DNA of 64,000 nucleotides from an uncultured Polaribacter sp. (GTDB lineage: Bacteria > Bacteroidota > Bacteroidia > Flavobacteriales > Flavobacteriaceae). Position 1 is the first letter of the stretch. Each line of letters opens with the position of its first letter. The notes beneath the pieces are model-generated. The model was not told the DNA's origin. It saw only the letters and a list, made by a program, of their open reading frames with translations, and made no database searches. Below, one piece after another: positions 25,795 through 36,658 of this stretch. The position numbers and the translations under genes are program-made. The DNA is taken from positions 62,001 to 126,000 of the forward strand of contig NZ_CANNFF010000008.1 in NCBI RefSeq assembly GCF_947503855.1. The letters run 5' to 3'.

Positions 25795-26778
25795 ATGAAA
25801 AAAATTAAAAAAATAGCAGTCATGACTTCTGGGGGAGACTCTCCAGGAATGAATGCAGCAATTAGGTCTGTAGTAAGGGCTTGTGCCTACTATAGAGTAA
25901 GTTGTGTAGGTATTTATAGAGGCTATGAAGGCCTTATAGAAGGAGATTTTATAGAACTTACAGCAAGAAGTGTTAATAATATTATTAACAAAGGTGGTAC
26001 AATCTTAAAGTCTGCACGTTCTACAGAATTTAGAACAAAAGAAGGAAGAGCTAAGGCTTTTGAGAAATTGAAAGAAGAGGAAATAGAAGCCTTAGTTGTA
26101 ATTGGAGGTGATGGTTCTTTTACTGGAGCTGTTGTTTTTAACCAAGAATACAACTTCCCAGTTATAGGAATTCCAGGCACTATCGATAACGATATTTTTG
26201 GAACATCACACACGCTTGGTTATGATACAGCACTAAATACAGCTGTAGAAGCAATCGATAAAATTAGAGATACCGCATCATCACATAACAGATTATTTTT
26301 TGTAGAAGTTATGGGCAGAGATGCTGGGTTTATCGCTTTAAATGCAGGCGTTGGTGCAGGTGCCGAAGAAATTTTAATACCCGAAGAAGACCTTGGTTTA
26401 GACCGAATGTTAGAATCTCTTAAAAAAAGTAGAAGAACAGGTAAATCTTCTAGTATTGTTGTAGTTGCAGAAGGAGATAAGTCTGGTAGAAATGTGTACG
26501 AGCTTGCACAATACGTAGAAGAAAACTTACCAGAATATGATGTTAGAGTATCTGTTTTAGGACACATGCAAAGAGGTGGTGCTCCATCTTGTTTTGACCG
26601 AGTTTTAGCAAGTAGATTGGGTGTAAAATCTGTAGAACTATTATTAGATGGCAAAACCAATTTAATGGTAGGTTTAAAAGATAACGAAGTAATAAGTACA
26701 AGCATTGCAGATGCAATAAAAGGTGGGCACGTAATCGATCAAGAACTTTTAAGAGTTTCTGATATTATGACCACGTAG
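25795..26778 (+). CDS. pfkA: 6-phosphofructokinase
   Basis: ATP-dependent phosphorylation of fructose 6-phosphate, 327 residues. It has TSGGDSPGMNAAIRSVVR (about 11-28), the ATP-site GGDGSFTGA (about 103-111), the catalytic PGTIDNDI (about 127-134, Asp base) and MGRDAGFIAL (about 175-184). The length and PGTIDND identify the ATP-dependent bacterial type. gapA follows after 26 bp, forming a two-gene glycolytic unit. The 230-bp upstream spacer is AT-rich with no clear promoter match (a TAATTTTA at about 25773 is one base off). Confidence 0.96.
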   Translation: MKKIKKIAVMTSGGDSPGMNAAIRSVVRACAYYRVSCVGIYRGYEGLIEGDFIELTARSVNNIINKGGTILKSARSTEFRTKEGRAKAFEKLKEEEIEALVVIGGDGSFTGAVVFNQEYNFPVIGIPGTIDNDIFGTSHTLGYDTALNTAVEAIDKIRDTASSHNRLFFVEVMGRDAGFIALNAGVGAGAEEILIPEEDLGLDRMLESLKKSRRTGKSSSIVVVAEGDKSGRNVYELAQYVEENLPEYDVRVSVLGHMQRGGAPSCFDRVLASRLGVKSVELLLDGKTNLMVGLKDNEVISTSIADAIKGGHVIDQELLRVSDIMTT

Positions 26779-26801
26779 AATATTAATTATATAAAGATTA
26801 A

Positions 26802-27806
<1,005 letters not shown>

Positions 27807-27820
27807 AAAGTATATTTTAT

Positions 27821-27870
27821 ATAAAACAAAAAAACCTGATAGATTTTTCTATCAGGTTTTTTTGTTTTAT
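27821..27870. terminator. Strong bidirectional terminator
   Basis: A perfect 22-bp inverted repeat, 27821-27842 against 27849-27870, core CCTGATAG / CTATCAGG, loop ATTTTT, with A and T tracts at both ends. It separates the convergent gapA and metal transporter genes. Confidence 0.92.
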
Positions 27871-27888
27871 ATGTTTTACCATCCAATT

Positions 27889-28605
27889 TTAGGCAACATT
27901 TACATTAAACCAATACCCAACTAAAGCTGTAAGTCCCATAGCAATTGTGCCCCAAAATGTAATTCTAAGTACTGCTTTTATAATGCTTGAGCCACCGGTT
28001 TTGGCAGCTAAAGCACCTAATAGAATTAGAAAAAATATAGCAAAACCATAAAGAGAATATTCCATACTTTTTAAAGGGTGAAATAAAGTAACTAAAAAAG
28101 GAAGTAAACCACCAACAGTAAATGCTGCTCCAGAAGCAAATGCAGCTTGTATAGGTCTAGCTTGACTTATTTCATTAATCCCTAATTCATCTCTAATATG
28201 TGCGGCAAGTGCATCATGTTCGGTTAATTCTTTTGCAACAGTTAAGGCAGTTTCTTTTTTTAGACCTCTTTCCTCATAAATTTTTGCTAGCATTCGTAAT
28301 TCTAACTCGGGCATTTCTTTTAGCTCTTGCTTTTCGCGTTCAATATCGGCATTTTCTATGTCAGTTTGAGAACTTACAGAAACATATTCTCCAGCAGCCA
28401 TAGATAAAGCTCCAGCCACTAGTCCTGCTAAAGTTGCTAAAATAATAGGTTCTCTAACATCACTTGCTGCAGCAACACCAATAGCAATACTTGCAGTTGA
28501 TAAAATTCCGTCGTTTGCTCCAAGAACAGCGGCTCTTAACCAATTACTTTTGTGTATGTAATGATTTTTTACATAGCTGTCTATATTGTCTATTTTTTCT
28601 GCCAT
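27889..28605 (-). CDS. VIT1/CCC1-family Fe/Mn transporter
   Basis: 238 residues with five predicted membrane helices and the cytoplasmic metal-binding segment between helices 2 and 3. It begins HKSNWLRAAVLGANDGILSTASI, the family signature, followed by ALSMAAGEYVSVSSQ and a Glu-rich loop (EREKQELKEMPELELRMLAKIYEERG) that gathers iron or manganese. Likely role is metal efflux or storage. It lies 34 bp downstream of ridA on the same strand. Confidence 0.9.
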   Translation of the reverse strand: MAEKIDNIDSYVKNHYIHKSNWLRAAVLGANDGILSTASIAIGVAAASDVREPIILATLAGLVAGALSMAAGEYVSVSSQTDIENADIEREKQELKEMPELELRMLAKIYEERGLKKETALTVAKELTEHDALAAHIRDELGINEISQARPIQAAFASGAAFTVGGLLPFLVTLFHPLKSMEYSLYGFAIFFLILLGALAAKTGGSSIIKAVLRITFWGTIAMGLTALVGYWFNVNVA

Positions 28606-28639
28606 TTATTCTGATGTTTCAATGATATACTACAAAAGC

Positions 28640-29020
28640 TTATTTTACAGCAATCATACTAATTTCTACATTTACAAACTTAGGTAAATTAGCAACCTCT
28701 AAAGTTTCTCTTGCGGGTGCTGTTTCATTATCAAAATACTCTCCATAAATTCTATTGATTTCAGTAAAATTATTCATATCAGAAATAAAAATAGAAGATT
28801 TAATAACGTTTTCAAAAGTCATTTTAGCAGCTCCTAATACAGCTTTTAAGTTTTCCATTACCTGCTTTGTTTCCATACAGATATCGCCTGTAACTAATTT
28901 TCCAGATATTGGGTTTAGGGCAATTTGACCAGAAGTATATAAGGTATTTCCTGTTAAAACAGCTTGATTGTATGGGCCTATTGGAGCAGGTGCATTTTTT
29001 GTAGTGATAATAGTTTTCAT
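28640..29020 (-). CDS. ridA: RidA-family enamine/imine deaminase
   Basis: Hydrolyses reactive 2-aminoacrylate-type enamines. 126 residues, the standard size of this trimeric family. Marks include NAPAPIGPYNQAV at the start, TSGQIALNPISGKLV, and the conserved Arg in APARETLEVANLP (about 104), which anchors the substrate carboxylate. It sits between lptD and the metal transporter gene. Confidence 0.93.
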   Translation of the reverse strand: MKTIITTKNAPAPIGPYNQAVLTGNTLYTSGQIALNPISGKLVTGDICMETKQVMENLKAVLGAAKMTFENVIKSSIFISDMNNFTEINRIYGEYFDNETAPARETLEVANLPKFVNVEISMIAVK

Positions 29021-29123
29021 GTTTTTTGGTTTTTTTGATAACTATAAAATTAAAATTTTTAGGTTATTTTTAAACAAAAAAGATAATTTCAAAAAGTTTT
29101 GTTTTCCAATTTCCAACTTCCAA

Positions 29124-31829
29124 TTAGAACAGTCTTCTATCTGGAGGTTTGTTTTTATCCCATTTTAAATCTGATAATACAGATGATTTTACACCAATAA
29201 AAAATGTGTAAGAAGAATTGGTTCCAAAAGGTACCCAATTAAAATTAAAATTCCAACTATCTAAGTCTCTAGAAAAATTAAATCTAGAAAAAGTAAAAGC
29301 ACCATTTTTAAAATCGTAACCAGAAGAATAACCTAAACTCCATTTAGGAGAAAGTTCTAAATTACCACTAAACATAATACTATGTACACCAATTTGCCCA
29401 CCATCCAAACCGTTATTTGTATAGTTGGTAGAGTAGGCTAAATTAATAGACCAAGGCACTTCTGCTTGATATAATTTTGCAGTTTTGTCTTTATTTTTAT
29501 CATTGTCTGGCGCTGCACTTTTGTTTGTATTTCCAAATTCATCTCTATTATTGGGGTTTATGGTAGCTCCAATAACATCAGAAGTGTTGTTTGGGTCTCT
29601 ATTATTTTCTTTTTTTCCTCCTTTTTTATCCTTTTTAAAATCGGTACTAGAAATTGAGTAGTTTGCAGTTAGACTTGCGTTGGTTAATCTTAATATGTTA
29701 GAGTTAAATTCATTAATTCTAGCAGTACCACCAGAAGCTGTTCTAACTACTTTGTATGGGTCTAAAGAACCACTTAAGTTAATCGCTAACTTGTCTTTAA
29801 ATAAACGAGTTCCAGCAGAAAAACTAACGGGAGACCAACGTAAACTATCTGCGGCAATATTATAAGAGGTGTTAAAGTTTAAATTATTTAAAAGTGTAAT
29901 TTTTTCATCTTCTTCATCATCACTTTCTGGATCTTTGGGGGCTACTTTTGCCTCTAGAACGTTGTTTAAACTTATACCAATAGAATTGCTTAAACCAGAA
30001 GAAGGAGCTCCAAAAAGACCTCTGTCAAAGGCAGTATATTCTTCAAAATCATTAGGTTCATTACTAGCTCTAACTTGCTGAATATATTTATCTTTAAAAT
30101 CGGGCCTGTAAGAATAAGAAATAGAGGGTCTAAAGGTATGTCTTATCCCTTTTAATCTTCCTTTTTTAAAGTTGAAAGTACCGTAAATATTCGTAGATAA
30201 ACTAACTCCAGTATTGTATTCTCTGTAACTTTTAAAACCCCTTAAAGTATCTGTTACAACTACATTTTCTCCAGCATCATAATTCTTCTGAATATAATCA
30301 AACTGCCAAACTTCTTCGTAGCTCGCGTTTGGTGATACTGTAAAATATTTAAATGCCTTAAAGTTGGTGCTTGTGCTAGTTTTATGTTGCATGCCTGCTC
30401 TAGCAGTTTCAAACATTTTAGCAGTTAAAAACTCATCATCTGTTGTGTTAATTAAGTATTTACCATCTAAAATATAGTTAAACCCCATTTTTTGTATGGC
30501 GTTTTTCTTCACTCCATCTTTTCCTGCAAAAGGAAAAACACGATTCATATTTAATGTTAAAGAAGGCAAGGTCATTGTAATTTCTTCTGTGTTGGTGTTT
30601 TGTTGATGTGTTGCAGTAACATTCATATTAAATGGAGTGCCAACAAAAGTTTTACTATAATTTATAGAAGAGTTAAATGTATTGGTTTGTGTTTGAGCAA
30701 CATTAAACTGATTTTGAGATTGCCTAAAAAACTTGCTACTTCCTAAGTTTACAGAAGCTGTAAATCTAGAATTTGGGCTTGCTTTCTGGTCTTGGTTGTG
30801 TGACCATCTTATGTTAAAATTATTGTTTTTACTAAAATCATCAAAACCTCTAATACCGTTTATATTATTTTCGAAACTAAAATTAAATCTACCATTAAAT
30901 CGATATCTTTTGTTATAACTAGAATTGGCTCGTAAGCCCCAACTACCGTTAGAATAAGCATCACCAGTAACAGCTAAATCTATATAATCACTTATAGCAA
31001 AATAATAGCCACCATTCTGTATACCAATACCTCTGGCACTACTACCCGTATCAAAAGCAGGAATTAAAAAACCAGAAATACTAGTTTCTGTTATGGGAAA
31101 ATATGCAAAAGGTAAAAATAAAGGTGTTGGTATGTCTGCAATATATAGCTGACTTCCACCTACAATAATTTTTTTACCAGGTACTATTTTTGCTTTATTT
31201 GTACCAATATAATAATCTGGGTTCTTTTTTTCTGAAGTTGTAAATTTAATTTTTCTGATATATAAGGTAGAGTCGTTTACTCGTTTAGTTTTTTCACCAT
31301 AAGTAAACATTTCACCTTGTTTTGTTTTTAAACCATAAATTATGGTTTTTTTACTTTTAAAATTGTAGATGATAGAGTCTTGTTCAGATTCTTCATTACC
31401 TTGTTTAAAAACAGGTCTTTGTACATAGCCTGTACTGTCTATAATTCCTTTAGCAAATAAGGTGTTTTTCTTATAATCTATTTTTATAATTCCCGACTTT
31501 AAATCGATATTAGTATAAGTAATATTGGCTTCGTTATAAAGTGTTACAGTTTTATTTTTAGCATCTTGCACCGTGTAATCTGTTGCAATATGTGTAATAA
31601 GATCTTCTATACTTTCTTTAGGTTTTATAGTATCTAAACCTATAGTGTCTCTTTTTTTAATAATTACAGAATCTTGTCTGGCTAAAAGTTTTTCTTTAGT
31701 TGTACTAATTGTATCTTTTGTAACTATCGGGATTATTGTTTTTTTAGTAGATTTAATGTCTTGACAATAAACCATCTTGGTAAAAAACAAGCAGCAAAAT
31801 AAAAGTAGGTATGATAGGTTTGTTTGCAA
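29124..31829 (-). CDS. lptD: Outer-membrane LPS assembly protein LptD
   Basis: A 901-residue Bacteroidetes LptD homologue that should place lipopolysaccharide in the outer leaflet. It has an N-terminal signal (SYLLLFCCLFFTKMVYCQ), an OstA-like beta-jellyroll (about 85-200) and a C-terminal barrel (about 230-901) starting with IPTPLFLPFAYFPI, a typical plug-barrel junction. The only standard start is TTG at 31829; the frame opens 7 codons earlier after a TAG at 31853-31851. A -33/-7 promoter match at 31901-31928 lies upstream. The divergent neighbour is amiC. Confidence 0.88.
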   Translation of the reverse strand: MQTNLSYLLLFCCLFFTKMVYCQDIKSTKKTIIPIVTKDTISTTKEKLLARQDSVIIKKRDTIGLDTIKPKESIEDLITHIATDYTVQDAKNKTVTLYNEANITYTNIDLKSGIIKIDYKKNTLFAKGIIDSTGYVQRPVFKQGNEESEQDSIIYNFKSKKTIIYGLKTKQGEMFTYGEKTKRVNDSTLYIRKIKFTTSEKKNPDYYIGTNKAKIVPGKKIIVGGSQLYIADIPTPLFLPFAYFPITETSISGFLIPAFDTGSSARGIGIQNGGYYFAISDYIDLAVTGDAYSNGSWGLRANSSYNKRYRFNGRFNFSFENNINGIRGFDDFSKNNNFNIRWSHNQDQKASPNSRFTASVNLGSSKFFRQSQNQFNVAQTQTNTFNSSINYSKTFVGTPFNMNVTATHQQNTNTEEITMTLPSLTLNMNRVFPFAGKDGVKKNAIQKMGFNYILDGKYLINTTDDEFLTAKMFETARAGMQHKTSTSTNFKAFKYFTVSPNASYEEVWQFDYIQKNYDAGENVVVTDTLRGFKSYREYNTGVSLSTNIYGTFNFKKGRLKGIRHTFRPSISYSYRPDFKDKYIQQVRASNEPNDFEEYTAFDRGLFGAPSSGLSNSIGISLNNVLEAKVAPKDPESDDEEDEKITLLNNLNFNTSYNIAADSLRWSPVSFSAGTRLFKDKLAINLSGSLDPYKVVRTASGGTARINEFNSNILRLTNASLTANYSISSTDFKKDKKGGKKENNRDPNNTSDVIGATINPNNRDEFGNTNKSAAPDNDKNKDKTAKLYQAEVPWSINLAYSTNYTNNGLDGGQIGVHSIMFSGNLELSPKWSLGYSSGYDFKNGAFTFSRFNFSRDLDSWNFNFNWVPFGTNSSYTFFIGVKSSVLSDLKWDKNKPPDRRLF

Positions 31830-31900
31830 TGCTATAAATACTATTTTTGTCTATGATTAAAAATGTGGTGCAATATTTGAAGCTCCAAATTATTAGATTT

Positions 31901-31928
31901 CAAAATTAGTTAAATTTTATTGATGCAA
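31901..31928 (-). promoter_or_regulatory. Promoter for lptD overlapping the amiC start
   Basis: Minus strand TTG (31928-31926), 17 bp, then TAATTTTG (31908-31901), a full Bacteroidetes TTG-N17-TAnnTTTG match. Its -33 box lies inside the first codons of amiC (ATG at 31923), so lptD and amiC control regions physically overlap. Confidence 0.55.
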
Positions 31929-33026
31929 TCCCAACAAAAACCTAAAAATATCAATACAAGTAAAATTTTATTTACAATATTGTTTACTTATCTTTTATTA
32001 TTCAATTTTAATACTGTTTCTGCACAAAAACAATATGTTGTTGTAATTGATGCTGGTCATGGTGGTAAAGATCCTGGTAATCTTGGTAACGGTTTTAGAG
32101 AAAAACATATTGCCTTAAAAGTTGCTTTAGCTGTTGGTAAAAAACTCTCCAAAAATAAAGATGTTAAAGTAATATTTACCAGAAAAAAAGATGTTTTTAT
32201 AGATTTATGGAAAAGAGGAGACATTGCAAACCACGCAAAAGCAGATTTATTTGTCTCTATTCATTGCGATTCGCATACCTCTAATGCTTATGGAGCAGGA
32301 ACTTTTGTTTTAGGTTTAAGAGGTAATAAAAAGAATTTAGAAATAGCAAAAAGAGAAAATGCCGTTATTTTATTAGAAGATAACTTTAAAGAAAGATATG
32401 AGGGTTTTGATCCTAATTCTGCAGAATCTGTTATTGGTTTATCGCTATTGCAAGAAGAAAATTTAGACAAAAGTTTAACTTTAGCAAGTTTAATACAAAA
32501 TAACTTTGCTTTTAAACTAAAAAGAAATAATAGAAAAGTAAAACAAGATAATTTCCAAGTTTTAAGAGAAACTATCATGCCAAGTGTTTTGGTAGAATTG
32601 GGTTTTTTAACCAATAAGAAAGAAGGTAGATATTTAAATTCTAAAAAAGGTCAAAATGAAATGTCTTCAGCTATTTCAGAGGCCATTTACAACTACATAA
32701 AAAACTTAAAATTAAATACAGTTATAGAAGAAGTAACAGCAGAATTACCATCAAAACAACTTAAAAAACCTATTGAGTTTAAGGTGCAATTAGCTTCTGG
32801 TAAAAATAAATTAGCAACTAAATCTTATAACTTTAAAGGTTTAAAAAATATACAAAGAATTAAGGTAGGTTCTAATTATAAATATTACTACGGTAACTCA
32901 AGTAGTTTAAAAGAAACTAAGAAAGCTTTGCAAAAAGCTGTTGCTAAAGGATATAAATCAGCATTTATAGTTGCTTTTAAAGATGGTAAGAAAGTTTCTC
33001 TAAAAGAAGTCTTAAAAATGAGGTAA
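31923..33026 (+). CDS. amiC: N-acetylmuramoyl-L-alanine amidase
   Basis: Zinc amidase (Amidase_3) that cleaves the bond between N-acetylmuramic acid and L-alanine during cell division. From the ATG at 31923 it is 367 residues: a signal-anchor (about 12-34), the catalytic domain (about 37-255) with VVIDAGHGGKDPGN (His), FSIHCDSH (His) and the catalytic Glu in VLVELGFLTN, then a C-terminal SPOR-like region (about 280-365) beginning KPIEFKVQLASGKNKL. A TTG one codon earlier is possible. It is the first gene of a long rightward block. Confidence 0.92.
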   Translation: MQSQQKPKNINTSKILFTILFTYLLLFNFNTVSAQKQYVVVIDAGHGGKDPGNLGNGFREKHIALKVALAVGKKLSKNKDVKVIFTRKKDVFIDLWKRGDIANHAKADLFVSIHCDSHTSNAYGAGTFVLGLRGNKKNLEIAKRENAVILLEDNFKERYEGFDPNSAESVIGLSLLQEENLDKSLTLASLIQNNFAFKLKRNNRKVKQDNFQVLRETIMPSVLVELGFLTNKKEGRYLNSKKGQNEMSSAISEAIYNYIKNLKLNTVIEEVTAELPSKQLKKPIEFKVQLASGKNKLATKSYNFKGLKNIQRIKVGSNYKYYYGNSSSLKETKKALQKAVAKGYKSAFIVAFKDGKKVSLKEVLKMR

Positions 33027-33079
33027 AATTGGCACTTATTCCTAAAAAATATTAGTAATATTGTTTAAAAATTACAAGT

Positions 33080-34033
33080 ATGTCAAAAGAACTAAAAACA
33101 GGTATTGCTGCAATACTTATAATTGCAATTTTTATATGGGGTTATAATTTTTTAAAAGGACAAAACTTACTAGACTCTGGTAAAAGAGTTTTTAAGGTAG
33201 AGTATCCTAAAATTGGAGGCCTTTCTAAGTCTAGCCCTGTAACCATTAATGGGTTTAAAGTTGGCAAAGTAGATAAAATAGAGTTTGATATAACAGATAA
33301 AAAAAGAGGTAATTTAATAGTTACTTTTATTGTAGAAAACGATTTTCAATTCTCAAAAAAAAGTATTGTAAAAATATATTCACCTAATCCATTAAGCAAT
33401 TCTAGTTTAGCAATTGTACCCAGTTACGAAGGTGATTGGGCGGTTTCTGGAGATACATTAGAAGGTGAAATAGAAGAAAGTTTATTTACATCAATAGGAG
33501 AAAGATTAAACCCGTTACAAAATAAAATAGAGGCTGTAATTGTAGAAGCAGACTCGCTTTTTGCAAATATCAACAAAATTTTAAATAAAAAAACAGTAAA
33601 TAGTATAAACAGTTCTGTAACAGATTTAGCTGCAACAATTGCAAATATTAAAGAGACTGTAAAATCTGTAAATTCTATGGTGGTAGATAATCAAGATAAT
33701 TTAAAGGTTACCTTAGAAAAAACAAAAAACATTACAGAAAACATCAATAAAGTTACAGATAGTTTAACAGCTGTAGACTTTAAAAAAATTATAGCAAAAG
33801 CAGAAAATGCAGTAGATAATTTTAACGATTTGTCTACAAAACTAAACTCAGGAGATGGTACCATAGCTAAATTAATTAACGATAAAAAAATGTATAATAA
33901 TTTAGAAGCTGCCACCAAAGAGTTAGAAGAATTACTTAGAGATATTAAATTAAACCCCAAAAGATATGTACATTTTTCTATCTTTGGTAAAAACTCAGAC
34001 CCTTTCGAAGCAGCAGAAGATAAAAAAGAATAG
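33080..34033 (+). CDS. MlaD/MCE-domain protein
   Basis: 317 residues with one N-terminal membrane helix (about 7-23), an MCE domain (about 38-115: VEYPKIGGLSKSSPVTINGFKVGKV), and a long coiled helical C-terminal part (about 150-290). MCE proteins bind lipids and move them between membranes. The permease and ATPase usually paired with MlaD are not adjacent. It shares the transcript with amiC, 53 bp after it. Confidence 0.9.
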   Translation: MSKELKTGIAAILIIAIFIWGYNFLKGQNLLDSGKRVFKVEYPKIGGLSKSSPVTINGFKVGKVDKIEFDITDKKRGNLIVTFIVENDFQFSKKSIVKIYSPNPLSNSSLAIVPSYEGDWAVSGDTLEGEIEESLFTSIGERLNPLQNKIEAVIVEADSLFANINKILNKKTVNSINSSVTDLAATIANIKETVKSVNSMVVDNQDNLKVTLEKTKNITENINKVTDSLTAVDFKKIIAKAENAVDNFNDLSTKLNSGDGTIAKLINDKKMYNNLEAATKELEELLRDIKLNPKRYVHFSIFGKNSDPFEAAEDKKE

Positions 34034-34055
34034 TTTAACTAAATAATTACTTACA

Positions 34056-35372
34056 ATGCAATACTTACCCAATATACTTTTTTTCATTGCATTACTTGCA
34101 GGTGTTGGTTTTTTTGTGATGAATATTCGCAAACTAACTAGAAACATTAAATTAGGTAAAAACGTTAATAGAACCGACAATCCAAGCCTACGTTTTAAAA
34201 ATATGCTAAAGATTGCATTAGGGCAATATAAAATGGTTCGCAGACCTATTTCAGGTATTTTACATGTAGTGGTTTACGTTGGTTTTATAATTATAAATAT
34301 AGAAGTTCTCGAAATTGTTGTAGATGGTTTGTTAGGTACACACAGAGTTTTTCAGGGGTTTTTGGGTGATGCTTTCTATGGCTTTTTAATAGGAACTTTC
34401 GAAATATTAGCAGCCTTAGTTTTTGTATCTGTAATTGTATTTTGGACACGTAGAAATTTAGCAAATATCAAACGTTTTTTAAGTAGAGAAATGAAAGGTT
34501 GGCCAAAAATGGATGGAAACCTAATCCTTTATTTCGAAATGGTATTAATGACACTTTTTTTGGTGATGAATGCCACAGATCCAGCTTTTCAACAAGCAGG
34601 TGTAGGTAATCCAATAAGTCAGTTTTTAGCACCTTTGTTTGATGGGTTTTCAACAGAAACAATACATGCAGTAGAAAGAACAGCTTGGTGGATTCATATT
34701 TTAGGAATTCTAGTATTCTTAAATTATTTATACTATTCTAAACATTTGCATATTTTGTTAGCATTCCCAAATACTTATTATGCAAATCTAAAACCAAAAG
34801 GACAATTTAATAATTTAGCGTCAGTTACCAACGAAGTAAAATTAATGATGGATTCTAGTGCAGACCCCTATGCAGCACCTGCAGAAGGAGAAGAAGAACC
34901 AATACCAGAGAAATTTGGCGCTTCTGAAGTAACAGATTTAAATTGGGTACAATTAATGAATGCCTACACATGTACAGAATGTGGACGTTGTACATCTGCT
35001 TGTCCTGCAAACTTAACAGGTAAAAAATTATCGCCTCGTAAAATTATGATGGATACCAGAGATCGTTTAGAAGAAGTGGGTAGAAATATAGATGCAAATG
35101 GAGGTACTTTTAAAGACGATGGAAAACAACTTTTAAATGATTACATTACTCCAGAAGAATTGTGGGCCTGTACAAGTTGTAATGCTTGTGTAGAAGAATG
35201 CCCTGTAAGTATAGATCCACTATCTATTATTATGGATATGCGAAGATATTTAGTGATGGAGCAAAGTGCAGCACCACAAGAATTAAATATGATGATGACC
35301 AATGTAGAAAACAACGGTGCACCATGGCAATACAACCAACAAGACAGATTAAACTGGACTAAAGAAGTTTAA
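34056..35372 (+). CDS. Membrane (Fe-S) protein, HdrDE/NarI-like
   Basis: 438 residues: four to five N-terminal membrane helices (about 5-250) resembling a NarI/HdrE-type heme-bearing membrane domain, then two [4Fe-4S] motifs, CTECGRCTSACPANLTGK (about 308-325) and CTSCNACVEECPVSIDP (about 373-389). This fusion with a downstream CCG-domain protein is a common Bacteroidetes pair thought to move electrons to or from menaquinone. Which donor it uses is unknown. Menaquinone genes lie in the same block, which fits. Confidence 0.85.
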   Translation: MQYLPNILFFIALLAGVGFFVMNIRKLTRNIKLGKNVNRTDNPSLRFKNMLKIALGQYKMVRRPISGILHVVVYVGFIIINIEVLEIVVDGLLGTHRVFQGFLGDAFYGFLIGTFEILAALVFVSVIVFWTRRNLANIKRFLSREMKGWPKMDGNLILYFEMVLMTLFLVMNATDPAFQQAGVGNPISQFLAPLFDGFSTETIHAVERTAWWIHILGILVFLNYLYYSKHLHILLAFPNTYYANLKPKGQFNNLASVTNEVKLMMDSSADPYAAPAEGEEEPIPEKFGASEVTDLNWVQLMNAYTCTECGRCTSACPANLTGKKLSPRKIMMDTRDRLEEVGRNIDANGGTFKDDGKQLLNDYITPEELWACTSCNACVEECPVSIDPLSIIMDMRRYLVMEQSAAPQELNMMMTNVENNGAPWQYNQQDRLNWTKEV

Positions 35373-35484
35373 TAAAGCAAGTAGTTTTATAGCGGCAGTA
35401 AACAGTAAGTATTACTTATTGTGATTTTTTAGAAGCATAAATAAAAATTGTATCTATAAGTTTTAACAATTAAACAAAAGTATT

Positions 35485-36264
35485 ATGAACGTACCAACAA
35501 TGGCAGAAATGATGGCTCAAGGCAAGCAACCAGAAGTGTTGTTTTGGGTTGGTGCTGCAGGAAGTTATGATGATAGAGCAAAGAAAATTTCTAGGGCATT
35601 TGTAAAAATATTACATCAAGCCAATGTAGATTTTGCTATTTTAGGAACCGAAGAATCTTCTACAGGAGATGCTGCAAAAAGAGCTGGAAATGAATTTTTG
35701 TTTCAAATGCAAGCTATTATGAATATTGAGGTTTTAAATGGTTACGAAGTAAAAAAAATTGTGACCTGCGATCCTCATTCTTTCAATACTTTAAAAAACG
35801 AATATCCAGAATTAGGAGGTGTATATGACGTTTTTCATCATACACAATTTATACAAAACTTAATTGCAGAAGGACGTTTAAAAATAGACGACAATACTTT
35901 ACAGGGTAAAAGAGTAACATTTCATGATCCTTGTTATTTAGGGAGAGCTAATGAGGTTTACGAATCTCCAAGAGATTTAATTAGAAGACTTGGTGTAAAT
36001 CTAACAGAAATGAAACGCCACAAAAGAACAGCTTTATGTTGTGGTGCAGGTGGTGCACAAATGTTTAAAGATGCAGAAGCTGGAGATAAAGAGGTTAATA
36101 TACTAAGAACAGAAGATGCACTTGAAACCAAACCAGAAATTATTGCTACAGGTTGCCCCTATTGTAATACAATGATGACTGATGGTATCAAATTTAAAGA
36201 AAAAGAAGATTCAGTTATTGTAAAAGATATTGCCGAATTAATTGCTGAAGCTAATAAATTGTAA
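35485..36264 (+). CDS. (Fe-S)-binding CCG-domain oxidoreductase subunit
   Basis: 259 residues with two CCG (cysteine-rich) domains as in HdrD/GlpC/LldE. The first conserved set is FHDPCYLGRANEVYESPRDL, followed by CCGAGGAQMF, and the second includes TGCPYCNTMMTDG. These bind an unusual [4Fe-4S] site. It is the soluble partner of the upstream membrane protein, 112 bp away, and the spacer between them has no gene. The following lipoprotein starts 2 bp after its stop. Confidence 0.88.
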   Translation: MNVPTMAEMMAQGKQPEVLFWVGAAGSYDDRAKKISRAFVKILHQANVDFAILGTEESSTGDAAKRAGNEFLFQMQAIMNIEVLNGYEVKKIVTCDPHSFNTLKNEYPELGGVYDVFHHTQFIQNLIAEGRLKIDDNTLQGKRVTFHDPCYLGRANEVYESPRDLIRRLGVNLTEMKRHKRTALCCGAGGAQMFKDAEAGDKEVNILRTEDALETKPEIIATGCPYCNTMMTDGIKFKEKEDSVIVKDIAELIAEANKL

Positions 36265-36266
36265 TT

Positions 36267-36653
36267 ATGAAAAAACTATTTTTAATAACCGTTTTAACGC
36301 TGCTATTTTTTATTTCTTGCTCAAAAAAGCAAACACAAAAAGAAACTATTTTAAATACTACAAAAATAGATACAGTTAGTAACGAATCAGAAGTTACAAC
36401 AAAGTCAATTAAAGATACTGTGATTTTTACCGTACAAATAGCTGCTTTAAAAAAGAAAAATGCAAAATTGGCAAATTTAGAAGGGGTACAATTATATTTA
36501 GAAGATGGACTTATAAAGTATAGATTGGGTAATTTTTATACCTATTTAGAAGCTAGAAATTATAGAAATCAATTAAGAAATTCTTACAAAGGTGCATTTG
36601 TACAAGTTTTAAAAAATAATAAGCCAATTTCTATAAAAGAGGCCATAGAGTAG
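36267..36653 (+). CDS. SPOR-like lipoprotein
   Basis: 128 residues with a lipobox (LLFFISCSK, Cys18 lipidated). The mature part has a Lys/Thr-rich linker, then a short SPOR-like domain (about 52-120: FTVQIAALKKKNAKLANLEGVQLYLEDGLIKYRLGNFYT), which in family members binds denuded peptidoglycan. It begins 2 bp after the CCG gene and ends 5 bp before the first PH-domain gene. Confidence 0.75.
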   Translation: MKKLFLITVLTLLFFISCSKKQTQKETILNTTKIDTVSNESEVTTKSIKDTVIFTVQIAALKKKNAKLANLEGVQLYLEDGLIKYRLGNFYTYLEARNYRNQLRNSYKGAFVQVLKNNKPISIKEAIE

Positions 36654-36658
36654 TTTTT

